Shown here piece by piece: positions 49,983-60,264 of a DNA stretch of 64,000 nucleotides; the stretch's first letter is position 1; every line of letters begins with the position of its first letter. The stretch is from positions 49,567,358 to 49,631,357 of the forward strand of contig CM055315.2 in assembly GCA_029255685.2 (NCBI GenBank). Reading direction: 5' to 3'. Below the pieces are notes generated by a model. The model was not told the origin of the DNA. It saw only the letters and a list, made by a program, of their open reading frames with translations, and made no database searches. The translations under genes and the position numbers were made by a program. The DNA comes from Silene conica (taxonomy: Eukaryota; Streptophyta; Magnoliopsida; Caryophyllales; Caryophyllaceae).

Positions 49983-51308
49983 TGTAATACCCAGTATTTT
50001 AGTCTTGGTCAACGGCAGTCAAACCATGTTTTACGCAAGTATTTCAAATGAAATGTTTATAAAGTATTTTACGTAAGCTGTAATCATTTTATAAATCGTA
50101 TTTCTACGATTATTTCGTATTTCGTAATCGTTTTATATTTGACGATTATTTCATAAAATGACATTTCATTCGTAGTTCTTTAATTTTGATAATATATTAA
50201 TATTACATACTCAGTTAATTTTAAGTAACGGGTTGAGAACGAAATATAGAAGTCGGAGTGTCTCGAGATGCGTATCGGGCCGAATAAGAAAAGTGTAGAA
50301 TTCGTTTAACGCTTTACATCGACATATCAACCTCCTCATACAACCCCACACTAAAAAAAAAAAAAAAAAAACCCTACTTCATCTAGCAACCACCGAGAGT
50401 TTGGGGAAGAACGAGATTGAACCAAAAACACCAACCATCATCGTCAACCACCGTGGCCATCGCGGTGACGATTTTGAAGTGACGTTATTCTGTTTACTCG
50501 CTGGCTTGCTTTTGGACTATATTGCTATTCCAGGTAGGATACACGGACCCTATACTACAGTTATATGTTATGAGTGGATGCTGAGTGTATGATATGGACG
50601 ATGAGCATGAATGATATGAGAATGATATATGGTTGTGATGGATTATTATTACTGTTGCATTCATAAGCATGATTATTATTATTGTTGCATTCATGAGCAT
50701 GACATATGCATTGGATACGGATTCGAGATGATGATATATTATTGGGCCCAGGCTAGTTCTGCAGGACTAGACCTGGTGACCTCAGCTGTTATGCTGGTGT
50801 TCGGCGACGGCCGATTATAGTCTGCCGGGAGGTTCAGTATGGCTGGGTGTTACGGGTTTGAGATTGAGATTTGTGATTGAGAATGAGATTGAGATTCAGC
50901 TCGAGCATATCATTGCATTTGCATATCATAATTGTTGCATTATAATTTTTGTGTTACCCTACTCAACCGCGAGGTTGACAGTGTATTCGTGTACACCTAC
51001 GATGATCCGGAATGGGGAGTAGATTCTACAGGTCAGAGACAGATGAGCTAGGAGCTGGGGCAGGAATGTGAGATGCATACTTTGGACCGACTTAGAATTA
51101 TATCACATCTAGAGAAGTCATCAGTTGTATTTTCTTTTCCGTTATGTAGTAACTGTAATAACCAAAAGTTTGAATTTTATTAGTTTTATATAAAGTACTT
51201 TGGTTGTTTTACTTTGTTATTCACTACCTCGGATATTCCGAGATGGTAACGGCTCTATTTATTTGAGAATGTCTTGCTAAAGGCTCTTAAATAAATGGGG
51301 GTGTTACA
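49983..51308 (+). repeat. Array LTR9 (right end of the array)
   Basis: 1326 bp; the extra length is mainly an expanded A run (about 19 A at 50353-50371). It is followed by actgg, the right-hand target duplication. Confidence 0.92.
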
Positions 51309-51917
51309 ACTGGGGTATGGTGATTAGGGTTTGAAAGTAGAGTGTCGATGGGTTGGGTAGCATAACTAGGGTTTCGTCACTTTATTTTTCTCTCTTGGGT
51401 TAACATGGTCTAAACAGTCCAAGCCTACTACGTGTCACGCATAACCCGAGTTTAACAGCCCATCACGCTTCTCGAGACATTCAAACACGTTCTCAACTCG
51501 TAACTAAAAATAAATAAATACGTATAAATTATTTATACCAAATAATTGAGTAATTTAGTATTAGTAAATTAAGTATAAGAATATAATTTTATTAGGATTA
51601 ACATAAAATATATAAAATTGCTATTTAATATAATTACGACGTAAATAATAAAACAAGTATAAATGAGAAGCAATACAAAATGTGAAATATATTTAATTAA
51701 AATATATTAACAAAATAAAGAAAATACGAATAAAATGTTATTTTACGAAATAATCGTCAAATATAAAATGATTATGAAATACGAAATAATCGTAGAAATA
51801 CGATTTATAAAATAATAACAGTTTACGTAACAATACTTTATAAACATTCCATTTGAAATACTTGTATAAAACATGGTTTGACTGCCATTGACCGAGGCTA
51901 AAATACGGGGTATTACA
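51309..51917 (-). repeat. LARD-R 3' LTR, part 2
   Basis: Resumes after the duplicated actgg and ends GGGGTATTACA. The last 200 bases are the inverse of the array LTR start (compare 49983-50190), so the array sits in the LTR of its own relative in opposite orientation. Confidence 0.8.
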
Positions 51918-53820
51918 GTCTTCCCTCCTTAAAATGAACTTCGTCCCGAAGTTCACCACCCCGTTACGACAAGGAAACACATAACAAGCCTGAAACATTC
52001 ACAAGTAGCACTTATACGAGTACCCAACAAGTGAAATGTTACATTCTATCCCCCTTAAGAAACTTTGTCCCCAAAGTTTAAGATACGACGGTAAAACATG
52101 ACATTTAAAGAACCACAATATAACATATAACAGAAGTAATGAGGATTTCCAAGTATAGTCAAACAATCACGACATACCAATATGCCATGTCATAACAACT
52201 AGCCATATCAAGATTTTACAATCCTACCCTCCTTAAGACATGGTTACGCCCCCGTAACCCCATTATAAAAATTTCACTTCCAAATCTCAAGAAGGTCACT
52301 GAAACAACAGTCACAATTCATCAGATAAGTTATCTACTCTACACTAGACAACTTAGCATCCGACTTTTAAAGAACCAAAACTCATTTGTCAATTCATGTT
52401 ACGCGGTGAAACAAAACCAGGTAATTAACACTTATACGTCCTTGAAATTTTTAACACACATTTAACATAATTACACCAATGTAGACAATCAGCTAACCCA
52501 TACAAATTAAACATCTCGTGCTCTTAATCATATTATAGGAGCAAAATCTTGTTTACGCACATAAGAGAAATGACATTAGAAAAAATTTTTAATTGATGTA
52601 ATTAAACACAGAGCCACACGAGATATACACAAATCACAGGTTAGCAAGTCAGTTTAGCATTTCTAGGTATGAATAAGTTAGAAATCACTTAAATACATTT
52701 CTCATCTACTCACATTACATCATTTATCATAAAACCAGCGATTAACATAACTTGCAAAATAAGAGGTTTATATCTTGCGGAACAATTTCATATTCAAGCA
52801 TAATTTCATAAACACGTAGCTACAGGTTTTGTCAGGTTGCAAAACAATTACCATAATTATCATGCATCAGCTTTATCATGGATTATCACCTGGAAAACAT
52901 TTTAAAACTTTCCGATAATGAAGTTGTAATTAATGGAAATTTATAAACACGAATCACTGACGATTTTACAAGCTACATGTCGAAAGCAAGACTAGCACCC
53001 CCATAATTCACATGTCAACCAGATTACTAATTCAACACATTGTGATCAGATTTAAACATAACAATATGTAGTTCACCTTGTGACATAACAATAATGTCAG
53101 TATAACTAAAACTAACTTTATATAAAACTCACCAATATAATTAAGGTTATTTTACTATATAACAAAGTTCATATCCATATCATATGCGTATAGTTCATGC
53201 TACTAACGCTATACTGGAATATTACAGTGCTTACATTACTGAATTCATATCTGTTTAAACTTTCATATTTAAAACTTTCACATTGCAACAATCACACATC
53301 ACACAGTATCTTACAAAATCACAATTAAATAACCATTTAGCTACTCGCGAGCTATTATAGTTTTAAAAATATAAGGAATTAACTATTCATAGGAAAAACA
53401 ATCAATTGCAAAGCTTAAGGAAATTATTTATAATAAATTTTACAACTCAGTTGGTCTGCAAGGAAGCTCTACAGTAAATAGACAGAAAATTTGGACAACT
53501 TGCAAAAGTCACTATTAAATAAGGACTCGTTAAGATTTTACGTGGCTTATCATTTTGAAAGCGTGAATGAATATTCTAAACAATGGAGTTGGAAATATGC
53601 ATAAACAATCAACACGTTTTAAATAGTGTCATTTTCAAAAACATGGGTCAAAACAGAACAGTGCAGTAACAATCTGACCACTACCGACTAAAATATTTAT
53701 TTCTCGCAAAATATAACTCATATACACATGAAACCAAAAGCATCAAGAAGCTAAATCAGATGGTTATCACCCATAAAATTTCCATATACATATGGATAAC
53801 ATATTTTAAATGGCAGCCCG
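51918..53820 (-). other. LARD-R interior, non-coding, truncated
   Basis: Reverse of the array interiors: hairpin modules at 51937-51953, 52061-52078 and 52242-52259, then AT-rich sequence matching interior A in reverse. It ends where gypsy A begins. No coding motif. Confidence 0.8.
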
Positions 53821-54773
53821 TGTAACATCCCGTATTTTCGTAAAATCTATTTTAAGCGTTTTAAATTATTTTAGATAATAAAATAATATTTTAATAAGTT
53901 ATTGTGAAAGGTTTTAATTTAATTAGTAAGATTCGTCTTAAGAACCTTAAGTCCTTAAGGCGAATACAAACTTGGTAAACTTAAACTCATATCTTATATC
54001 CGTTCAAGTGTCCGACCCGTTTAATTGACTCGGAAAGGACAACCCATAAAACCCCCTTAAACCCTTTTGTCGACAAAATTCATCCTCCATCTTCAAACTT
54101 ACATTGTAAAAACAATTCTCATAAAACCTCCATAAACATCATCTTCTTTTGATCTTTTCTTCATCATCTGTCTACCGATTGAAGGTAATAATAACATTTT
54201 CGGAATCCTCATTTAATTTCCAAGCCATCTATCACTTTCATTTTTCAAATCCTTAACTTCGAATATGGGGCTGTTTTACATAAATTCCGTTTTTATGTCC
54301 TTAAACCCGTTTTTCGTGTTTGTAGGTGAAGGATTGGACAACCCGGACATCGATAGCTTCGTGGTAGAGGAGGATCTTTAGCCGGAGTGCATTTAAGGTG
54401 ACGATAATGAGAAACTCGGCCTTAATGTGAATATTAGCAAGTTTTGTTGTGTTCTTATGTTAGTTTCTGATTTTGTTAATGTTTATTGATCAAAGGACTT
54501 AGTATCATGTTTAGGATTGTGCTTATGTGATGTATTCATGCTTGGTGATGTTGTTACATGTTCTTAAGTTAAATTTCAGTTTTCACAAAGTTAAGACGGA
54601 TACTTGATATAATCGTTTGAGGATTGTTATGGGACTTGTTTGCTGTTAGATAAGTAGTATTGGATGATTTATAATGTTGGGTAAACATCAATTGTAGCAA
54701 TGCTTGAGTTTTGGTGTCGATTTATGAAGTTTGGTATTGGCTGGAAAATCACGATTTTCGTATCAGGCTCTCT

Positions 54774-55107
54774 GAGCCGGTCGACCGGCTGGGAGCGCTT
54801 CTTTGTGTTTTTGCGATTTCTGAGAAATTTGGCTTCGGGTTGCCAGCCGGCCGACCGGCTGCCTGCCGACCGGCTGGAAGTCTCCTTGTTGTGTTTGCGT
54901 TTGTTTTGCGACCGGCCGCCTGCCAGCCGACTGGGAGTACATGTGGGGATGGTTTACGATTTTGTGAAGGCAAGGATATTGGGTTCCCAGCCGGCAGACC
55001 GGCTGCCTGCCGACCGGCTGGGAGTCCCTTGTGGTTTTCTCGTTTTAAAGGAAAGAAGCTGAGAGAGGGTCACCAGCCGGCCGACCGGCTGCCTGCCGAC
55101 CGGCTGG
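54774..55107 (+). repeat. Five GC-rich palindromic blocks in gypsy A LTR
   Basis: Blocks at 54774-54793, 54843-54877, 54909-54936, 54987-55022 and 55073-55107. The full form pairs CCAGCCGG with CCGGCTGG around CCGACCGGCTGCCTG. The sequence between blocks is unrelated. Confidence 0.85.
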
Positions 55108-55404
55108 GGATTCCTGTAAGCTGTTTTTGTTTATAATCGTTCGTAACTTTCAAACGCTTAATCGGTTTTGATTGAAACTTGTTCCTTGCATCTTTGATAT
55201 GTATTTGAGGTCCCCGGAGGACGGGCGACATTAAATTGGGTTCGGGAATGGAGTGAGGATAGAGACCCCCCGGTCGGGTAACCGAAAGTGAAACCGGCTC
55301 TCCCTCGTCTTAGTTCCCGGGATCAATTAAGTGTCGATTAGTGGTTTAAGAAGTTAGAACTATAAGTTAGTTTCTACCTTTGGATGTTAATGGTTAAGTT
55401 GGAT

Positions 55405-55870
55405 GTCGCGTGATGGGATATGTGTTAAGCTCACCTCTGGACCCATTACGTGTTTTGTATGTCGCGTGACGGGATATGTGTTAAGCTCACCTCTGGACCC
55501 GTTACGTGTTTTGCTTGTGGCGTGTCAGGATATGTGTTAAGCTCACCTCTGGACCTGACACGTGATCGGTTGTCGTACACGGGATATGTGTTAAGCTCAC
55601 CTCTGGACCCGTTGTGCGATAGCTGTGTATTGGGATATGTGTTAAGCTCACCTCTGGACCCAATACTTGTTTGTAGCATTGGGATATGTGTTAAGGTCAC
55701 CTCTGGACCCTTTGCTTATGGATGATTAGGGATATGTTTTAAGTTCACCTCTGGACCCTTTTCTTGAATTGTAAAGTATAGGGATATGTGTTAAGTTCAC
55801 CTCTGGACCCTTTACTTGATTTGTTTTGTAGTGGGATATGTGTTAAGTTCACCTCTGGACCCATTGCCAG
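55405..55870 (+). repeat. Nine tandem stem-loop units of about 51 bp
   Basis: Each unit has the constant core GATATGTGTTAAG then (C/T)TCACCTCTGGA. It is flanked by arms that differ between units but pair with each other within a unit. Unit GGG (or AGG) positions: 55425, 55481, 55527, 55581, 55632, 55681, 55729, 55781, 55833. Confidence 0.9.
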
Positions 55871-56596
55871 TGTTTATGTTATATCTGCTTGCCTAGGTTG
55901 GTACGGTGTCAGATATGCATGATGAAGTTGACGTTTATATTGTTTGAGATATAGTTTGTTCATCCAAGGCATTGGATGACTCTATGATCGGTTTCATAAA
56001 TAGTTGGATTGAAAGACCCCCCGACGGGGTAACCAGTAGGGAAACCGGCTCTCCTTCCAAACGGTTTATGAAGTTGGTTGAGAGCCGTGCACTAGAGTTT
56101 GCATGATAGTATGAGAACAGTTGATGAGTTTTTTATGCTTCACATGTTTATATATGTTGGAGTATTCTGTATTGCTTTATGTGTTACGTGTTGTCACAAA
56201 AGGTGGCTAGGAGAACTCTAGTCACTCCCCACTGATTGTGGCGTACATGTTTTCATGTATGTAGGTACATGCAGGTTGGAGCGGGGTTCACGAGAGGGCT
56301 AGCGAGTGATGATCCTCTTGTCATCTTATGACTTACACTTATATCGCCTAGCTAGACTCTTAGTCTTTTGATACAGTTGTTTTGGTGCCTGTAGGGATGT
56401 TCCATCCCAGGCTGATGTACATAATTGTTTTTGATACTTAGAACTGTTACTTATCTATTTTGGTTTTATTTCAGTTTCAGTTTCCGTTTCAGTTTAAGAC
56501 TTCTCGCATGTTGTTTACTTTAAAAAGTTTTAATTCCGCTGCATTTTTAGTACTTTTGTATGTTTATATTTCCGCTTTCGCGAGGGGTTTTACAGT

Positions 56597-56608
56597 TGGT
56601 ATCAGAGC
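56597..56608 (+). other. Primer-binding site of gypsy A (tRNA-iMet)
   Basis: TGGTATCAGAGC two bases after the LTR end. Confidence 0.9.
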
Positions 56609-56760
56609 ATTATTGCTCCCGACGCACTCGTGTGACCCCCAACCTTAACTTGACCAAATAAACAAATAATGGATGAGAGATGGTTAGATCTAAGGATTTA
56701 TTTTGTAGTCTAATTGTGATTGCTAATTGCTAAGCTAATACTTGTTTTCTCTTTTGAAGG

Positions 56761-57890
56761 ATGGTGAGACCTACGGCTGCTGATAACATTATGTTGCAAG
56801 CAATTCATCACTTGCTTGAGACTCAGAGACAGCAAGCAGGGAATGTTCCACCTCCTCCACCGCCAGGCAACGAGGCTAATCGTCCTGGTAGTTTCTCTTG
56901 GATAGCTTCGCAGATGTCCCGTAGCCATGTGAAGACTTATGGTGGTGAGGTTGATCCGGTAGCTCTTACCGAGTGGTTCAGGGATATGGAAAAGAGCTTT
57001 ACCTTGTATTCGGTGGGTAGAGAGGATAGAGTGCGGCTAGCCACTCACTTTCTTACCCTTGAGGCCGATAGGTGGTGGGCGTTGACCGGACGTACTTTCA
57101 CTCTTGATCCTTTGTTCGATTGGGAGGCTTTTAAGGATAAGCTCGAGACGAGGTTTTATCCTAAAGAGCTCAGATCACAACGACTAAAAGAATTCATGGA
57201 TTTGAAGCAAGGCAAGATGTCAGTTCAGGAGTTTACAGACCGATTCAACCAACTTGCTCACTTCGCATCGAGATTTGTCAGAGATGAGGCCGAGAGAGTC
57301 TACTTTTACCGTGGCAAGCTAGGACCGCGCATCGAAAGCATGGTTCGTCGTGACTCGACTTCTTTTGTGGAGGTATATGATGATGCTATTTGGGCCGAGA
57401 GTTCTATTCGTGCCATAGATGCTGAGACCCGAGCTGCTACTTCTAGTGTGACTCCTCACCAGAGATCAGTGTACCAGGGGAAGAGACCATTTGTTCCTTC
57501 TACTTCTTCGCCTTCTTCTCAGAAGAAGCGGTTTGAGAGGTTCTCTGCTCCGGTTGCTAAGACCACATTTCACGCCGACACATCTCCTAGTGTTTGCCCC
57601 GTTGTGGTAAACCATCTCATCCGGGTTTTGACTGTTTCAAGAATGCCTATAAGTGTTTCACTTGTAATGGATATGGGCATCGATCGTATGAATGTCCTGA
57701 GAGGAACACCGCTCTTGGCAAGGCTGCCACAGCTGCTGCAGCGACTAGAGGAGGAAAGCCGAAAGGGAAGATCTTTGTGATGACTAGGGCTGAGGCTGAG
57801 GCTCATCCAGACATTGTTGCCGGTATCTTTTCTGCTCTTGGCGCGGAGTGCCTTATTTTGTTCGATACTGGAGCTTCTCTTTCTTTTATA
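56761..57890 (+). pseudogene. gag: Gypsy A gag and start of protease, frameshifted and truncated
   Basis: The ATG at 56761 follows a pyrimidine-rich run ending TTTTGAAGG. Frame 1 carries the Ty3-type Gag core (ALTEWFRDMEKSFTLYSV, LEADRWWALTGR, FYPKELRSQRLKEFMDLKQG). Near 57598 the frame shifts by one base at a C run; the other frame continues with a zinc knuckle (CFTCNGYGHRSYEC, a CCHC pattern) and reaches the protease motif LFDTGASLSFI. Gypsy B begins directly after that, so RT, RNase H and integrase are absent. No activity is expected from this copy. Confidence 0.9.
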
Positions 57891-60116
57891 TGTAACACCC
57901 CCATTTATTTAAGGGCCTGTACTACGACTCCTCAGATAAATAAGGGTGTTACCATCTCGGTTTCCCGAGGCAGTAGACACAAAGGAAAGATAAACAGTAC
58001 TTTAAATAGATAAGGTTAACTCATAGAACGAGTTCCTACAACTCAAATATAAAAACTGTCTTGATGAAACAAAAGTACAACTCGTAACAAAACTACTATG
58101 GTGATCTAGACTCTAGGCAGGTCCGGATCCAAGCTTCTCCCTTCCCTTTGCTCCCATAGTCTCAACACCTGTCAATCTGCTCCCCAATAAATTGGTTCAT
58201 CACAGGTGATCACGAATACACAGGGTCAACCACGAGGTTAAGTAGAGGAAAACTATAAACAACCACATTACTATAAATAGAAAGTTGATCATCTCCGCTC
58301 CGAATCACAAGAACCATTATTCTCCACACCAATCACAAGACCCATTAACTCCGCACCGATCACAAGACCCATTATCTCCACACCAATCACAAGACCCATT
58401 ACCTCCGCACCAATCACAAGACCCATTTCTCATCACCTCATACCGTACCGCAGATTATATAATCGAATATCACAATCACAATATTAATATAATAATCATG
58501 GTTATCACCAAATAATAGCAATATAGCCTTTATTAAATAAACCGTATTTCCCCTACCTGGAATAGCAGGAATGCGAACTAAGTCCAAGCTTGCTAGAAAC
58601 GTTCCACACGAAACTCGCTCCCTAAACATGTATACGTAACGAATTAACAACTTTCCCGAAGCCCCATAACAACTTATACTTGCTATAAATAGAAACTTTC
58701 CAAAAATGGAAAGTTTCCCAAAATAGAAACCCACTTTAAAAGGAAAGTTTCCCAAAATAGTAACTTCCCAAATTAAAGATTTCCCGAATCAACAACGAAT
58801 AACATCGAAATAACTAAAATGACTTATTATAAAGATAGTAGTGAAAATAGTAACACTCAAGATTAAACTTAACAATGATACTAATAATACTAATAAATAT
58901 AATAATAATAATAATAATAGTAATAATAATAACAATGTAAAACAAAACAAACATTCCATAACCACCACACGACTCAACCCAAAACCCATCTAACACCGCC
59001 GCCGTTCACCCCCACAACCACTAGACCAGCACCCAGAAACACCAACACCCCCGGCGACCACCGGCAACCAGGTCGCCGGCCGCCGGTGAGGTGAACCCAA
59101 CCCACAAAACCCCCTGAACCTTCCCTGACTCGCGACCAGGCCCTTCCTTTTACGCCTCTGTCGACGGTTGCGCAGACCCAACCACCGCTCACACCGCTAC
59201 CCAGATACCCCCTGACACTAGACACCTAAACCACGGTGGTACCACCGCATCGACCTCCCCCGAGTCAGCGGTGGTGCCACCCCCAAACACCCAGGTCGAA
59301 AACAAACAAACAAAAGACCCGAACTAAACCAGGAACAGCTCCCTAACTCGACACCGCATAAACCACCATCAACCACCCTAACGACCACCATAATTCTCCC
59401 CTGACCACCACCTACTCCTCTCCTCTGACAACCCACAAAAACAATAAACAGAGAAACCTTCGACACATAGGAAACACGACAGAACAGACTCATCGATTCG
59501 AATACTAAATAGACAGCCCTATGACACACGTCTGTAAACCACCTTCACTGGTGTCTGCACGGTGGTTGTCAGGACCACGACAAGGGTCAAACACGACACC
59601 CTCATCCCATAGATTACATATACGAAAAGTAAAGACTCAGCAATTAACAACACGACTCAGAAAACATATCACAACAACTCGGCTGTGAATAAGCGATTAG
59701 TACAGTGTTACACATACCTATTCTACACGTAAATCGACCGCCCCTTGCTTGCCTTACGACCACCGCGAGATCCCGTGCTCCTACTCTGTGTGACGGCTGA
59801 GGTTTGTGTGGTGTTTTTATGAGAATTAGGGTAGGTTATGATAGGGTATAGGTGTTATAAACATATTGATACACAATAGGGTTAGCTAGGTTTGTAAAAA
59901 GAAACTAAGTGTGGGTTGTTTAAGAGGCACAAGAATCGAGGCCCATACTAACGCATGAGGTCTTGTGTTCGATCCCCCTTACGGACACAAGTCTCAAAAC
60001 CCCTTTTATAACAACTTAGCAAGTATTAGCAACATTTAAATCATATCGACACGGCACTTATAACTATTATAACCATAGATATCGTAGAGAAAATCGAGGT
60101 ATTACAGTCTTCCGCC
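57891..60116 (-). repeat. 3' LTR of gypsy B (2226 bp)
   Basis: Minus-strand LTR starting TGTAATACC at 60116 and ending GGGTGTTACA at 57891. It has the terminal hairpin CTCGG-TTTC-CCGAG (57956-57969), about five copies of a 29-bp repeat (58290-58430), (TAA)n near 58900-58935 and a C-rich block at 58990-59420. Confidence 0.88.
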
Positions 60117-60264
60117 CTTAAAATGAACTTCGTCCCGAAGTTTAACAACGCTCAGATGACAAAACAACCAACTCAAACAAACTTGGAACACAAGATGTTA
60201 ACCAAAACACAAAAATGTGACATTCCACCCCCCTTAAAGAAGAGTTACGTCCCCGTAACTTACC
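60117..60264 (-). other. 3' UTR of gypsy B: two hairpins and purine tracts
   Basis: On the minus strand, 4 bases after the ancestral stop comes the hairpin AGTTACG-GGGA-CGTAACT (60243-60260), a purine run AAGGGGGGTGGAATGT, then later AACTTCG-GGA-CGAAGTT (60126-60142) and the PPT next to the LTR. Confidence 0.85.

Larger units (their letters stand above)
24053..51308 (+). mobile_element. Tandem LTR array derived from one LARD insertion, nine LTRs
   Basis: Order: LTR1-s-LTR2-s-LTR3-s-LTR4-s-LTR5-s-LTR6-s-LTR7-interior A-LTR8-interior B-LTR9, where s is a 107-bp spacer. The outer ends are TGTAATACCC and GTGTTACA, flanked by actgg at 24048-24052 and 51309-51313, so one insertion event founded the array and it grew in place. 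Spacers are the last 107 bp of the interior (hairpin, PPT) joined to the preceding LTR with loss of the PBS. Interiors A and B are near-identical and lack coding capacity. The LINE and copia 3 lie within interior B. Confidence 0.92.
21784..53820 (-). mobile_element. LARD-R: minus-strand LARD, split by the LTR array and cut by gypsy A
   Basis: Pieces: 3' LTR part 1 (21784-24052), 27.3 kb of insertion, LTR part 2 (51314-51917), then interior 51918-53820. The two LTR pieces are rejoined by the 5-bp duplication actgg. The LTR ends are TGTAACACCCCC (left) and GGGGTATTACA (right). The combined LTR is about 2.87 kb. The interior is truncated at 53820, so its PBS and 5' LTR are not seen. Confidence 0.8.
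53821..56594 (+). repeat. 5' LTR of gypsy A (2774 bp), rich in stem-loop repeats
   Basis: Contains five GC-rich palindromic blocks (54774-55107), a pair of direct repeats (55263-55303 and 56014-56056), and between them nine tandem stem-loops (55405-55870). Splice-like signals: donor AAGGTAATA near 54182, acceptor TTTTCGTGTTTGTAG ending near 54325, acceptor-like ATGTATGTAG near 56264. Confidence 0.85.
53821..57890 (+). mobile_element. Gypsy A: 5' half of a Ty3/gypsy element
   Basis: 5' LTR (53821-56594), PBS, leader, gag and the beginning of protease, then cut by gypsy B at 57891. The LTR begins TGTAACATCCCG and ends GGGGTTTTACA. Confidence 0.88.

Noticed and set aside
24236-50820. Many 61-86-codon frames recurring every 1.42 kb on both strands
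   Set aside because: They recur because the LTR recurs. They show no known motif, and variants interrupt or shorten several of them.
54700-55136. Overlapping 120- and 141-codon frames rich in PADR
   Set aside because: Produced by the GC-rich palindromic repeats in the LTR; present in two frames at once, as expected for repeats and not for a gene.
55405-55870. CRISPR-like appearance: constant core with variable spacers
   Set aside because: Plant LTR context, no cas genes, and the variable parts are mutually complementary stem arms, not spacers.
57870-57895. Insertion preference for protease codons (gypsy B in gypsy A; LARD-R in copia 2, both beside the DTG motif)
   Set aside because: Only two cases, in unrelated protein families and on different sides of the motif; chance is sufficient.
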